Assembly (NCBI GenBank): GCA_015075515.1
Contig: JABTUE010000003.1
Coordinates: 764,005-828,004, forward strand
DNA from: Planctomycetota bacterium
GTDB taxonomy: Bacteria; Planctomycetota; UBA8742; UBA2392
Reading direction: 5' to 3'
DNA length: 64,000 bases
In this document: piece by piece, positions 24,140 through 33,924 of the stretch
How positions within the stretch are numbered: position 1 is the first letter of the stretch
How the letters are laid out: each line of letters opens with the position of its first letter
Made by a program: the position numbers and the translations under genes
Notes under the pieces: model-generated
Database searches by the model: none
What the model saw: only the letters and a program-made list of their open reading frames with translations
What the model was told of the DNA's origin: nothing

Positions 24140-24313
24140 CGGTGGCTCCGTTGGCTTGGCCGCGGGGGCAGACCACACACCGAAACCGTCGGTGCCGCCG
24201 GCGGCAACCTCGGTAATCGGCGCAACCTTGTCCCGGATACGCTGCACGGCCATAGGGCGAAAGACGATAACGGCAAGGCCAGCCGGCGGGAAGCGCCCAC
24301 GCTGATTCGGCGT

Positions 24314-24319
24314 TACAAT
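24314..24319 (+). promoter_or_regulatory. Candidate -10 box (TACAAT) directly before the M48 gene
   Basis: TACAAT ends 7 nt before the ATG at 24327, so transcription would start at or next to the start codon. There is no Shine-Dalgarno sequence, which fits a leaderless message. No clear -35 box is seen. Confidence 0.35.
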
Positions 24320-24326
24320 CGTGACC

Positions 24327-26099
24327 ATGTTCAACATCTTCGGCATGCTGGTGGCTTTGCTGATCGCCGAAAGTGCCCGCGGCACGGGTGCGCTGGGCGG
24401 CTGGATTCCGCCGGCGGCGGCTGCCGTGGCTGTGGCCGCTGTGACGGTGTTTCTGTACAGCCTGGCCTCACACGCTGCTGAACGACTGCAGCTTTCGCGG
24501 CTTCAGGTTCAGGCGGCGCTGGCCCGGGCCGTGCCCGGCGCCGACCAGATGGCCGAACAGGACGCGCGCCAGCGCGAGGCCCTGGGGCGCTATCTACCGA
24601 TGCTGCGGCTGGGTGCCGACGCGGTGGTGCTGACCGTATATCTGGCCCTGGCAACGTATTTCGGGTGGGTGGATTACGTGGCCCAGACCTGGGGCGTGCC
24701 CCGGCACCTGGACATTCTGCCCAACCTGCTGCCATATCTGGCGCTGCTGGCGGGAAGCTGGCTGGCCCAGGTGCGTCTGGAAAATGCCCTGCACGGGCCG
24801 GCCTGGCGCCCCTGGGGTTTTGTGATGTTTCAGGTGCGCGCCAACGCCATGACGATCGCGCCGATCGTTCTGGTCAACGCGGCGTACTGGGCGGTTCTGG
24901 CCTATGTGCCGCTGGTAAAAGATGTACGCGAGGCGTTTTTGTATTCCGAGTTCGTGCTGATGCTGGCGCTGGTGTTGCCGGTGTTTCTGCTGATGCCACT
25001 GGTGGTGCGGGCGGCACTGCGCACCCGACCTCTGCCGGACGGCCCGCTGCGGCGCAAACTTGAGGATTTTGCCCGCCGGCACAACCTGCGCACCGGCGGC
25101 CTGTACGTGTGGGAAACCGGCTCGCGACATTTCACCACGGCGTTCGTGATCGGTCTGGTCGGGCCGTTGCGGTTTGTGTTCTTCACCGATGCGCTGCTGC
25201 GGCGCTTTGACGACAACGAGATTCTGGCCGTGTTCGCCCATGAAATGGGGCATGTGCGGCACCGCCACCTGTGGTGGCTGCTGGCCTTCATCCTGTCGTT
25301 TTCGGTACTGCTGTTGGGCGCCGAAGCCTTGGGCGCGATGCTGGCCTCACCGGGAGCGCCGCTGGCGCTGGTGGTGGGGCTGGTCGTGTATGCCTACGCC
25401 GTGTTTGGTTACGTCAGCCGGCGCTTTGAGCGCCAGGCCGACGACTACGCGGCCACGCACACATCACCCGAGCTGATGGCCGGGGTGCTGCTCAAAATTG
25501 CCCAGGCTAATCCGGCGGCGTTGAACCGTACGGGCTGGCGGCACTTTTCGATCCGCCAGCGCGTGGCGGAATTGGCGCTGGTACACCATCGGCCTCAGGT
25601 GCGTGCACTGTTTGACGCCCAGCGCCGGCGCGCAATGCTGCTGGTAGCAGCCGTAACTCTGGGAGCACTGGCGGCGCTGGCCAAACCGGTACGCGAAGAC
25701 GTGGTTTCAGGTTTCGCCACGCTGGCACTGGCCCAGTTTGACCAGGCGCGACTGAACAACGCGCCCTCCGACACGCTGGACACGCTGGCTGAACGCACGA
25801 TCCGCCGTGCCGAGGCCATGGCACGGCTGGACCGCGAATACGAACTGGCGGCACTGCAGTACCGCGGCGTGGTGGAAACGCTTTCGGGCCGGCCCACGGA
25901 CGCGCTCGAACAGATGGCTGGGCGCGCCCGCGAGTTCGAGGCCGCGGCGGAAACCGATGCCGAACGCCGCAAATGGCAGGATTATGCCCTGAGCGCCGAG
26001 GCGACAGCGGTGGCAACCCAGCGCGCCAAAGCCAAAGGTACCCCTTGGCTGGACGAGTTCCGTGAAGAATTGCGCAAGCATGGCCGCCAGGTTCGTTGA
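24327..26099 (+). CDS. Membrane-bound M48 family zinc metallopeptidase
   Basis: About 590 aa. The M48 zinc site HEMGH is at residues 305-309, followed by the third ligand region RRFERQADDYA about 70 residues later. Several hydrophobic segments precede the site, and two more follow it, as in Ste24/HtpX proteins. The final 130 residues are soluble, charged and helical, and are an addition to the peptidase core. The family works in membrane-protein quality control or peptide processing. The gene diverges from leuB and converges on clpX with a 6-nt gap. ATG at 24327 was preferred over GTG at 24321. Confidence 0.88.
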   Translation: MFNIFGMLVALLIAESARGTGALGGWIPPAAAAVAVAAVTVFLYSLASHAAERLQLSRLQVQAALARAVPGADQMAEQDARQREALGRYLPMLRLGADAVVLTVYLALATYFGWVDYVAQTWGVPRHLDILPNLLPYLALLAGSWLAQVRLENALHGPAWRPWGFVMFQVRANAMTIAPIVLVNAAYWAVLAYVPLVKDVREAFLYSEFVLMLALVLPVFLLMPLVVRAALRTRPLPDGPLRRKLEDFARRHNLRTGGLYVWETGSRHFTTAFVIGLVGPLRFVFFTDALLRRFDDNEILAVFAHEMGHVRHRHLWWLLAFILSFSVLLLGAEALGAMLASPGAPLALVVGLVVYAYAVFGYVSRRFERQADDYAATHTSPELMAGVLLKIAQANPAALNRTGWRHFSIRQRVAELALVHHRPQVRALFDAQRRRAMLLVAAVTLGALAALAKPVREDVVSGFATLALAQFDQARLNNAPSDTLDTLAERTIRRAEAMARLDREYELAALQYRGVVETLSGRPTDALEQMAGRAREFEAAAETDAERRKWQDYALSAEATAVATQRAKAKGTPWLDEFREELRKHGRQVR

Positions 26100-26105
26100 G
26101 GCCCG

Positions 26106-27431
26106 TCAGGCTGCGGCTGAACCTTCGGCGTTCTGGGCACCCAGCGGACGCCAGTTGTCATTGAGGCGCCGCGTACCCGAAGCCACAGCGGCGTCCACCA
26201 GATAGCGGCGGGGCTCCTTGACACCCGGCATTTCGAACTGGGTATCGAGCATGATCTTTTCGACAATGCTGCGCAGGCCGCGGGCGCCGCTTTTGCGACG
26301 GATGGCCTGACGCGCAATTTCAATCAGACCGTCAGTCGTAAATTCGACGTCGTGGCCCTGCATGCGGAAGAGCTTGCGGAACTGCTTGGTAATGGCGTTC
26401 TTGGGCTCTGTCAGCACGTTGATCAGGGCGGCCTCGTCCAGTTCGTCCAGTGTGGTGACCACAGGCAGTCGGCCGATGAACTCGGGGATCATGCCGTACT
26501 TGATCAAGTCTTCAGGCTCGACGTGCGCGCGCAGGCGATTGCGCGCATGCAGGTCTTCGGGATCGTGCCAGTCCAGGGGCCCCGCGTTCTCGGAATCGCC
26601 GCGCCGGGCGGTGATGCGCATGGTGGTGTGGCCCAGGCGCGACTTGATGAAGTCTTCCACGCCGACAAATGCCCCGCCCACCACAAACAGCACATTGCGG
26701 GTATTGAACTGGATGTAGGGTTGTTCCGGGTGTTTGCGACCGCCCTGGGGCGGCACGTTGGCGACCGTGCCCTCAAGCATCTTCAACAGACTCTGCTGAA
26801 CACCCTCGCCGCTTACGTCTCGGGTGATGCTGACGTTGCTGCCGGTGCGGTGGATCTTGTCAATCTCGTCAATGAAGATGATGCCCATTTCGGCCCGCGG
26901 CAGGTCAAAATCGGCGGCCTGGAGCAGTTTCAGCAGCAGGTTTTCGACGTCCTCACCCACGTATCCGGCCTCGGTCAGCGTTGTCGCGTCGCCAATGGCA
27001 AACGGAACGTGCAGATAGTTGGCCAGCGTGCGCGCCAGCAGCGTTTTGCCGCTGCCGGTGGGGCCGATCATCATGATGTTGGACTTTTCCAGCTCGACGC
27101 CGTCGTCGTTGCTCTTCTGCAGCAGGCGCTTGTAGTGGTTGTGCACCGCCACACACAGCGTGCGCTTGGCGTGCTCCTGGCCGATCACGTGATCGTCCAG
27201 GACCTTTTTGAGTTCCTGGGGGCTGGGCAGGGTTTCCACGGTCAGACCGCCCAGCCGGTTGTTATTGCCACTCTTTTCGGCGACCAGGATGCTGTTGCAC
27301 AGCGTGACACATTCGTTGCAGATGTAGATGCCCGGCGGGCCTGAGATCAGGCTTTCCACCTGGCGGCGCGACTTGGAGCAGAAGCTGCAGCGTTCCGGGT
27401 TGGGGCGTTGCGGGTCGGTCGGGCGTGCCAT
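26106..27431 (-). CDS. clpX: ATP-dependent Clp protease ATP-binding subunit ClpX
   Basis: Unfoldase that feeds substrates to ClpP; 441 aa. The N-terminal zinc-binding domain has CSFCSKS and CNECVTLC. The AAA+ domain has Walker A GPTGSGKT, Walker [11 protein letters not shown], the pore-loop segment GYVGEDVE, and the sensor region [10 protein letters not shown]. The ClpP-docking loop, normally IGF-like, reads LGHT in the segment KSRLGHTTM. The start [15 protein letters not shown] at 27431 is clear. It is separated from clpP by two repeat-protein genes (LRR, TPR) instead of following clpP directly. Confidence 0.97.
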   Translation of the reverse strand: MARPTDPQRPNPERCSFCSKSRRQVESLISGPPGIYICNECVTLCNSILVAEKSGNNNRLGGLTVETLPSPQELKKVLDDHVIGQEHAKRTLCVAVHNHYKRLLQKSNDDGVELEKSNIMMIGPTGSGKTLLARTLANYLHVPFAIGDATTLTEAGYVGEDVENLLLKLLQAADFDLPRAEMGIIFIDEIDKIHRTGSNVSITRDVSGEGVQQSLLKMLEGTVANVPPQGGRKHPEQPYIQFNTRNVLFVVGGAFVGVEDFIKSRLGHTTMRITARRGDSENAGPLDWHDPEDLHARNRLRAHVEPEDLIKYGMIPEFIGRLPVVTTLDELDEAALINVLTEPKNAITKQFRKLFRMQGHDVEFTTDGLIEIARQAIRRKSGARGLRSIVEKIMLDTQFEMPGVKEPRRYLVDAAVASGTRRLNDNWRPLGAQNAEGSAAA

Positions 27432-27511
27432 GTTCGTTCCTGAGGTTGCCGGCCTGACATGCTAACACAGGCTGCGACAAACCGGCCAGAGCCCCGGCGG
27501 GGCCACTCATG

Positions 27512-29095
27512 TTATCGGCCGTAACCGGGGTCGGGCTGAGGCAAATCAGGCTGCTGCGACACAAGCGCGGTTACGGCCTGGGGTGTGCCAAGGCGGGCGC
27601 ACTCATTGACCCAGTCTTCCGTCAACTGACGGTGCTGGCGCGGGGCATCGGACTGGCGCAAAAGCCCCAGCGCCGTGGACATCATGCCAGCAGCCACGCC
27701 CTGTGACCCGCCAGCCAGCTCCAGCAGTGCCAGGTTGCCCAGCGCCACGCCTTCACTGCGCCGGTTGCCCACTTCGCGGTGGATGGCCAGGGCGCGCCGG
27801 AAACCTTCCAGCGCGGAATCGCGTTGGCCGTGTTGGCGGGCCAGAAACGCCAGATTGCTTTCAACAACCCCTTCGCTGCGGCGGTTGCCGACCTGACGGT
27901 GGATGGCCAAGGCTTTCAGGAACAGCTCCTGGGCTTGCTCAAGACGATCAATCTCCTGCAGCAGGCTGGCCCAGTTGGTCAGCGCAATGCCCTCACTGCG
28001 GCGGTTACCGGTCTCGCGGTGAACCTCCAATGCCTGCCGATAGGTAGCCTCTGCTTCGTCGTAGCGTTGAAGATCCCACAGCACCGTGGCCAGCCCCCCA
28101 AGTACAATCCCCTCGCCGCGGCGGTCCCCCACCTCGCGCATCCGGGCAAGCGCCTGCAACTGCACTTCGTGGGCTTCGGCCGTGCGGCCGGCTTCGGTCA
28201 GGCGAATACCCAGATTGCCAAGAATCATCGCCTCGGTTCGTTTCACGCCGGCCGAGCGCGCCCTGGCCAAGGCCTGCCGGTAGATTTCTTCCGCCTCGGC
28301 CGGGCGACCGATTTCATCCAGCAGCATCGCCAGGTTGTTCAACGACCTGGTTTCATCCACCGACAGGCCGAGTTCCCGCGCCACGGCAATTGCAAACCGG
28401 AACATGGGCTCGGCCTGCGGTGCCCGGCCTGAGTGCAGAAGCAATAGCCCAAGGTTGTTACAAACGCTGGCTTCCCGGCGCCGGTCGCCGGTCTGTTGCA
28501 ACTCCTGCCGGGCCTGCAGCAGCATGGTTTCGGCCTCGCGGGCGCGCTCGGTGGAACGCAGCACATCGGCGAGTTGAACCTCGGCCGCCACGCGTTGTTC
28601 AAGGCGCCCGGTTTGCCGCGCCAGTTCACGTGCGCTTTCAAGTACCCCGGCTGCTTCGGCAAGAGCACCCAAATAGCCCAGAACGGCGCCGCGGCGGATC
28701 AACGCGGCCACACGCAGGGCGGGGTCGCCGGCGACGCTCTCAAGCTGCTGGTACAGGACAACGGCAAGCCGCCGCTCATAGGTGTATTCGGCATGCAGAG
28801 CCGCGCGCGCGGTGTACCAGACCAGAGCATCGTGCAACGGCTGACGGCCGTCTTCGGGCGCCTCGGCAAGGGCCATCTGGGCATGGGTGGCCAGTTCAGC
28901 CGCGTAAGGATCACAGGGCAGACCCGGCGCGTCGGGATCCAGTTTGTCCACGACCGCCGGTCTGTCACCCAGCAGTGCCTGGATCAGTTCCAGGGCCAGA
29001 GCATGTAGCGCCGCGCGGGCCAATGGCGGCTGAAGCTGGTATGCCGCGTCGCGCAACACGCCGTGGCGGAACAGATACACCGTCTCGGCGTCCAT
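27512..29095 (-). CDS. Tetratricopeptide repeat protein with a STAND-type ATPase remnant
   Basis: 527 aa. From about residue 120 to 490 the protein is a run of TPR units of about 40 residues (pattern LGNLG..L...GR..EA....QALA..R..GDRR.EG). The first 40 residues (YLFRHGVLRDAAYQLQ...) look like the segment after the ATPase domain in large AAA/STAND or kinase-TPR proteins. No ATPase domain precedes it, since an in-frame TAA lies shortly upstream. This suggests a truncated derivative of a larger signalling protein, or a stand-alone TPR adaptor. It lies between clpX and the LRR gene. The start ATG at 29095 lacks a clear ribosome-binding site. No function can be assigned. Confidence 0.7.
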   Translation of the reverse strand: MDAETVYLFRHGVLRDAAYQLQPPLARAALHALALELIQALLGDRPAVVDKLDPDAPGLPCDPYAAELATHAQMALAEAPEDGRQPLHDALVWYTARAALHAEYTYERRLAVVLYQQLESVAGDPALRVAALIRRGAVLGYLGALAEAAGVLESARELARQTGRLEQRVAAEVQLADVLRSTERAREAETMLLQARQELQQTGDRRREASVCNNLGLLLLHSGRAPQAEPMFRFAIAVARELGLSVDETRSLNNLAMLLDEIGRPAEAEEIYRQALARARSAGVKRTEAMILGNLGIRLTEAGRTAEAHEVQLQALARMREVGDRRGEGIVLGGLATVLWDLQRYDEAEATYRQALEVHRETGNRRSEGIALTNWASLLQEIDRLEQAQELFLKALAIHRQVGNRRSEGVVESNLAFLARQHGQRDSALEGFRRALAIHREVGNRRSEGVALGNLALLELAGGSQGVAAGMMSTALGLLRQSDAPRQHRQLTEDWVNECARLGTPQAVTALVSQQPDLPQPDPGYGR

Positions 29096-29160
29096 GGCCG
29101 CGATGATACACGAGGTTCGTACCCGCGTGCCTGCTTACCGGGCATGCCGACCAACTGGGA

Positions 29161-30447
29161 TTAGCCGAACCAATCCGTAGAAATTTTCAGATTCGGCAAC
29201 GCTTTCTTGAGGCGCCTTTCCCCCTCTTGGGTGGTTTGGGCGGTTGGCTGGTATACCAGGTGGCGCAAGTTTGGCAGCTCTTCCAAATGCGCCAAGCCCG
29301 CGTCGGAAATACGGAAACAGCCCCAGAGTCGCAGACGCTCAAGCTTCTTCAGTGCCTTCAGATGGGCAAGGCCGTTGTCCGTAATCTCGAACGAGCCATC
29401 AAGGAACAACTCCGTGATCTGTTCCAGAGCTTTCAGATGGGCCAGCCCTTCGTCGGTCAGTTTCTCCCACCCGAATAAACGAAGTTTCTCCAGACTGGTC
29501 AGTTTGCCAAGGTATTTCGCGCCCTCGTCGGTCACATGATCTCTGGTAGCACTGTGGGTTGTAACGACAAGCAGTTTCAGTTCGGTCAGTTCCGACAAAC
29601 GCTTCAAAACACCGTCCGACATTCCTCCGCATTGCCACAACGAAAGGTGCGTGAGCCGGCGGCAGTCAGCCAGGTGAGCCAGACCAACCGCAGTAAGGCT
29701 CGCACTTTGACGCAACGAAAGCTCACGCAAGGCCGGCAACATTGACAACGCAGCCACTCCTTCGTCGGAGAGCTCTTCGCAACCGTTAAGACGGATCTCG
29801 CGTAGAGCCGTAAGGCGTTCAAGGTGCGTAAAACCCCTGCCGCTGAGAGGGGTTCCGCTCAGGTCAAGCATTTCAAGACTTCGCAGCTCTTTCAGACTGG
29901 CAAGAGTCTCGTCATTGACCCTCAGATGGCTGATGTCCAGGTAACGCAGTTTTTTCAACCCTCGCAGGTGGTTGATCCCGCGAGCGGTAACCTCCTTGCT
30001 TTGGCTTATTTTGAGAAACTGAAGCTCGGCAAGCCCGCCCAATATCTCAAGACCTGCATCCGTGGTCTTTTCACCCAGCGGCACGTCAACAACCTTGAGC
30101 GGCAGCCCCTTCAGCTTGATCAGGTCGCCATCCCCCAGATTGTTGGGAAACCGCATTTCGCGGTTGGGAGACGGCCAGAATGTATAGGCCAGATACTGGT
30201 CGGGCTTTATCGTTCCTTGCCATCCAGGTTTCAGGACCTTGCCTTTGCTCCACCAGTCCCTGAAAATCTCTTCGTACCGCGACGCAAATGAGGTGTCGGT
30301 TTCCTTGCACGGAGAAGCATCCACCACCCGGAACTGTCCGCCTGTTTCCGGTATAGTAACAGCGGTTCCGGCCTCCAGTTCTTGCTCTGTATCGGCATAA
30401 AGTACGGCCGGCAACGCCAACATCAGCGTCAAGAAACCCGTCCTCAT
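29161..30447 (-). CDS. Secreted leucine-rich repeat protein
   Basis: 428 aa. A signal peptide is predicted at the start (MRTGFLTLMLALPAVLYA), so the protein is exported. A non-repeat region of about 100 residues follows, then about eleven LRR units with the cysteine-containing or RI-like pattern L..L..L.L.GC..L.D.GLAHL. Such proteins are common in Planctomycetota and are thought to bind other proteins. The start ATG at 30447 was chosen for the signal peptide; the frame is open further upstream without support. AT content is higher than in neighbours, which could mean recent arrival. It sits between clpP and the TPR gene, splitting the clp genes. Confidence 0.75.
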   Translation of the reverse strand: MRTGFLTLMLALPAVLYADTEQELEAGTAVTIPETGGQFRVVDASPCKETDTSFASRYEEIFRDWWSKGKVLKPGWQGTIKPDQYLAYTFWPSPNREMRFPNNLGDGDLIKLKGLPLKVVDVPLGEKTTDAGLEILGGLAELQFLKISQSKEVTARGINHLRGLKKLRYLDISHLRVNDETLASLKELRSLEMLDLSGTPLSGRGFTHLERLTALREIRLNGCEELSDEGVAALSMLPALRELSLRQSASLTAVGLAHLADCRRLTHLSLWQCGGMSDGVLKRLSELTELKLLVVTTHSATRDHVTDEGAKYLGKLTSLEKLRLFGWEKLTDEGLAHLKALEQITELFLDGSFEITDNGLAHLKALKKLERLRLWGCFRISDAGLAHLEELPNLRHLVYQPTAQTTQEGERRLKKALPNLKISTDWFG

Positions 30448-30562
30448 GGTCGCCCCCACCGGCATGTATCGTCTAACGTATAAACCGGGGTGGCCACCCG
30501 CAAAACATGATCCGGCAAAAACCACGATCCCGGTGTTCCAACTGCCGGTCACTCCAAGTCGC

Positions 30563-31156
30563 CTATTTGCCGGGCGCGTGGTCAATCACATCGTCAATCA
30601 GACCATATTCCTTGGCCTCCTGGGCCGAAAGGAAATAGTCCTTGTCGGTGTCTTTCTCGATCGTCTTCAGGGGCTTGCCGGTGTCGTTGGCCAGCAACTG
30701 GTTCAGGGCCTTTTTCAGGCGCAGGATTTCCTTGGTCTGGATGCCGATGTCGGCAGCCGTGCCGCCGGCGCCACCCCAAGGCTGATGGATCATGATGCGC
30801 GCACTGGGCAGGGCATGGCGCTTCTTTTTGGTGCCCGCGGCCAGCAGAATCGCACCCATGCTGGCAGCCTGGCCGATGCACACCGTGCTGATGTCGCACG
30901 AGATGTATTTCATGGTGTCGTAGATGGCCAGCCCGGCATTGACGTCGCCGCCGGGCGTGTTGATGAACATCTGGATGTCCTGGTTTTTGGCTTCCTTTTG
31001 CAGGAACAGCAGTTGCGCCACCACGGCGTTGGCCATCATTTCATGGATCGGGCCCTGGATGAAAACAATGCGGTCTTCCAGCAGGCGCGAATAGATGTCA
31101 TAGCTGCGCTCGCCGCGGCTGGTCTTTTCAATCACGAACGGCAGTGGGTATCCCAT
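30563..31156 (-). CDS. clpP: ATP-dependent Clp protease proteolytic subunit
   Basis: Self-compartmentalising serine protease; 197 aa. The catalytic triad is intact: Ser99 in GQAASMGA, His124 in MIHQPWGG and Asp173 in DKDYFLSA. The segment [19 protein letters not shown] is typical. It starts [26 protein letters not shown], the usual N-terminus without a long propeptide. It follows tig by 29 nt, the standard arrangement, and should form tetradecamers that work with ClpX. Confidence 0.97.
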   Translation of the reverse strand: MGYPLPFVIEKTSRGERSYDIYSRLLEDRIVFIQGPIHEMMANAVVAQLLFLQKEAKNQDIQMFINTPGGDVNAGLAIYDTMKYISCDISTVCIGQAASMGAILLAAGTKKKRHALPSARIMIHQPWGGAGGTAADIGIQTKEILRLKKALNQLLANDTGKPLKTIEKDTDKDYFLSAQEAKEYGLIDDVIDHAPGK

Positions 31157-31185
31157 GGAAGCCTCGTGTCCGGTGTTCCGCGTAT

Positions 31186-32460
31186 CTACGCGTACTTGGC
31201 CTTGTCCCGCAGCAGCTTCAACACCTTGGCAGTCTTCATTTCTTCCCGCATGCCGGACAGCGTGCCGCGCTGCTGAAGTTCGGCCTGCAGTTCGTCGGCG
31301 CTGCGACCCAGCGCGGCGGCAATACGGGCCACTTCGCGGCTGACTTCGTCTTCGGTCACGATCACGCGCTCTTTGCGCGCGATCGCGTCAATCACAAAGG
31401 CGCGCTTGAGCATGTTCTTGACCTCATCCACGCCCTTGTCCTTGTTGTCCGCCAGAAACTGGCGGATTTCTTCCTCGGGCGCGCCGGCACGGTACATGCG
31501 GTAAGCTTCCTGCTGAACCAGTTCGGCGGCCCGGCGCACACTGAACTTTTCCGGCAAGTCCATCTTTGTGCCTTCCAGCACCTTGAGGATCAGCTTTTCC
31601 TCGACCAGCCGGTCAATGTCCTGTTCTTTCTGGCGGGTAAGCTCCACCTTCAGTTCCTCGCCCCAGGCGGCCAGGCTTTCCTTGCCCAACTGCTTGGCAT
31701 ACTCCTCAAGGCTCGGACCCTCGTAGCTCAGCACCTCAAGGATCTCCAAATGCAGATCGCAGGACTTGCCGCGCAGGTCGTCGCGCCCGAAGTCCGCGGG
31801 CAGCGTGGCCTTGAGTGTTCTTGATTCGCCGGCCTTGGCCCCCACCAGTTCCTTTTCAGCACCTTCGGGCTTCATGCCGGCGATCCAGGGATAACCGACA
31901 TCAAGCAGGCCGCCGTTCTGGCGATAGATGACTTCGTCGCCGGCCTGGATACGCAGGTTGATGCGAACAATGTGGCCCTTTTCGGCCGGGCCGTTCACGG
32001 GCTCGACCTTGCCGACATGCAACTGTTCGCTGCGCTGGCGGCCGTACAGTTCGTGCTCTTGCAGCTTGGGTACAGGGCGCTCTACCGTAAGGCCTTTGTA
32101 CTCGGGCAGGTCAAACTCGGGGTACACCTCAGCCTCAAGTGTCAATGTGGCCGGGGCGTTGCCTTCAATCTTGACGTCGCCGACCAGTTCGGCCTGGCCC
32201 AGAATCTTCAGGGCATTGGCTTCTACGGCCTGTTTGAGCGCGTCGTCGGCCAGTGTCTGGCGCACGTCGTTGCGGATGTCGCCGCCAAATCGTTGTTCGA
32301 GCAGGTGCCTGGGGGCCTTGCCCTTGCGGAAGCCGGGGAAGGTAACCTGGCGGTTGATTTCGCGGTAACCTTCGTTGAGTTTCTGGCTGACGGTCTCGGC
32401 GGGAATTTCGGCGCGGATGATGCGTTTGCACCCGCCGGCGTTTTCAACCGTAATCTGCAT
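31186..32460 (-). CDS. tig: Trigger factor
   Basis: Ribosome-associated chaperone and peptidyl-prolyl isomerase; about 424 aa. The N-terminal ribosome-binding domain has the signature [19 protein letters not shown]. The FKBP-like middle domain is divergent but recognisable (about residues 155-235). The C-terminal helical arms make up the rest. The start ATG at 32460 ([10 protein letters not shown]) was preferred; an in-frame ATG is 18 nt further upstream. It precedes clpP and is divergent from the FHA kinase gene, sharing a 205-nt promoter region. Confidence 0.93.
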   Translation of the reverse strand: MQITVENAGGCKRIIRAEIPAETVSQKLNEGYREINRQVTFPGFRKGKAPRHLLEQRFGGDIRNDVRQTLADDALKQAVEANALKILGQAELVGDVKIEGNAPATLTLEAEVYPEFDLPEYKGLTVERPVPKLQEHELYGRQRSEQLHVGKVEPVNGPAEKGHIVRINLRIQAGDEVIYRQNGGLLDVGYPWIAGMKPEGAEKELVGAKAGESRTLKATLPADFGRDDLRGKSCDLHLEILEVLSYEGPSLEEYAKQLGKESLAAWGEELKVELTRQKEQDIDRLVEEKLILKVLEGTKMDLPEKFSVRRAAELVQQEAYRMYRAGAPEEEIRQFLADNKDKGVDEVKNMLKRAFVIDAIARKERVIVTEDEVSREVARIAAALGRSADELQAELQQRGTLSGMREEMKTAKVLKLLRDKAKYA

Positions 32461-32665
32461 GGCGATGTCTCTTGGCAATGGCCGTAATCAAGGCCCCGCA
32501 GGCTGCTTTGGGGCACCGGGGCGGCGGATACTAGCACTTTGGGTTTGCCCGGCAAGGCGGGTAAGCCGGCGGCACGCGCGGGTCTGCCCTTTTGATTCTT
32601 TTGGCCGTTGCTGCTAGTGTTGCGCCCGGCGCGGTCGGCGCGCCAAGGCACGTGGAGCAGCCAGG

Positions 32666-33901
32666 ATGGGGCGAGCCAAGATCCGGATCGTGGACGGCAT
32701 TGACGCCGGCCTCGAGAAAGAACTGCCCGATGAAGGCGTGGTGACCGTGGGCCGGCGCAGCACCTGCGATCTGGTGCTGCGGGTTGATTCGGTTTCGCGC
32801 GAGCATTGCCGCATTGAACGCAAGGACGCGGCGTACTGGCTGTACGACAACGGTTCAAGCAACGGCACGCTGCTCAACGGTCTGCGGATCGAAAAGGCAC
32901 GACTGGTTCACGGCGACGTGATCACGCTGGACCGCGTGACACTGGAATACCTGGAAGAATCCGACAGCACCCAGACGCGCGAGATGATCCGCGAGTTTGT
33001 CGTACAGCGCCGCCCTGACGCCGACGGAACCTATACCGCCGAAAACAGCCTGATCGGCAAGACACTCAAGCACTACAAAGTTCTCAGCGTGATCGGCGAA
33101 GGCGGCATGGCGCTGGTGTACAAGGCCCGCGACGAGCGCAACAGCAGCATCGTGGCGCTGAAGGTTCTCAAGCGCGGCGAAACCGTGGACCAGGAAAACC
33201 TGCAGCGCTTTCTCAAGGAGTTCAAGACCGGCAGCAAGCTGAACCACCCGAACATCATGCAGGTGTATGAAATCGGCGAGGTGGACGGCACGTACTTCAT
33301 CGCCATGGAGTACATCAACGGCAGCTCGCTGCAGGAGATCCTGGACGAAAAGGGCCGGCTTTCGGCCGAGGGCACACTCAAGATCGGCATTCAGGTGGCC
33401 AAGGCGCTCGAGTTCGCGTTCAACCAGCGCATCATCCACCGTGACATCAAGCCCGAAAACATCCTGATCAGCCGTGAAGGCGAAGTGAAAATCACCGACC
33501 TGGGCCTGGCCAAAGAGCTCAAGCGCTACGTCAGCGTCAACATCACCAAGACCGGCGAGGGCATCGGCACGCTGCACTACATGAGTCCCGAACAGGTTGA
33601 GAACACCCGCGATGTGGACCAGCGCGCCGATATCTACAGCCTGGGCGCGACGCTGTACGAATGTCTGTGCGGCCAGCCGCCCTTTGACGAAGTGGGTGTG
33701 TGGAAGTTTGTTGAGGCAATCAACGAAAAACCGGCGCCGGATCTGAACGAGCGCGTGCCCAACCTGCACCCGCAGATCTGGCCGGTAATCCAGAAGTCTC
33801 TGGCCAAGCGCCCCGAGGAACGGCAACAGACGCCCACCGAGTTCCGCCAGGAACTGGAACGTCTGCTGGGGCTGGTCACAACCGAACGCCAGAAGAAGTA
33901 A
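32666..33901 (+). CDS. FHA domain-containing serine/threonine protein kinase
   Basis: 411 aa, cytoplasmic, with no membrane segment. The N-terminal FHA domain (about 5-100) has VGRRSTCDLVLRV, VSREHCRI and NGSSNGTLLNG, the phosphothreonine-binding pattern. The kinase domain (about 138-400) has the glycine loop IGEGGMALVYKA, the VAL K lysine, catalytic HRDIKPENIL, metal-binding DLG in place of DFG, and an activation loop ending in GTLHYMSPEQ. FHA plus kinase in one chain suggests self-recognition after autophosphorylation. It has GGAG eight bases before ATG. It is followed after 23 nt by a TetR regulator in the same direction, and its promoter region is shared with tig. Confidence 0.93.
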   Translation: MGRAKIRIVDGIDAGLEKELPDEGVVTVGRRSTCDLVLRVDSVSREHCRIERKDAAYWLYDNGSSNGTLLNGLRIEKARLVHGDVITLDRVTLEYLEESDSTQTREMIREFVVQRRPDADGTYTAENSLIGKTLKHYKVLSVIGEGGMALVYKARDERNSSIVALKVLKRGETVDQENLQRFLKEFKTGSKLNHPNIMQVYEIGEVDGTYFIAMEYINGSSLQEILDEKGRLSAEGTLKIGIQVAKALEFAFNQRIIHRDIKPENILISREGEVKITDLGLAKELKRYVSVNITKTGEGIGTLHYMSPEQVENTRDVDQRADIYSLGATLYECLCGQPPFDEVGVWKFVEAINEKPAPDLNERVPNLHPQIWPVIQKSLAKRPEERQQTPTEFRQELERLLGLVTTERQKK

Positions 33902-33924
33902 CCTTTGCGCATACCGGGGGCCGC

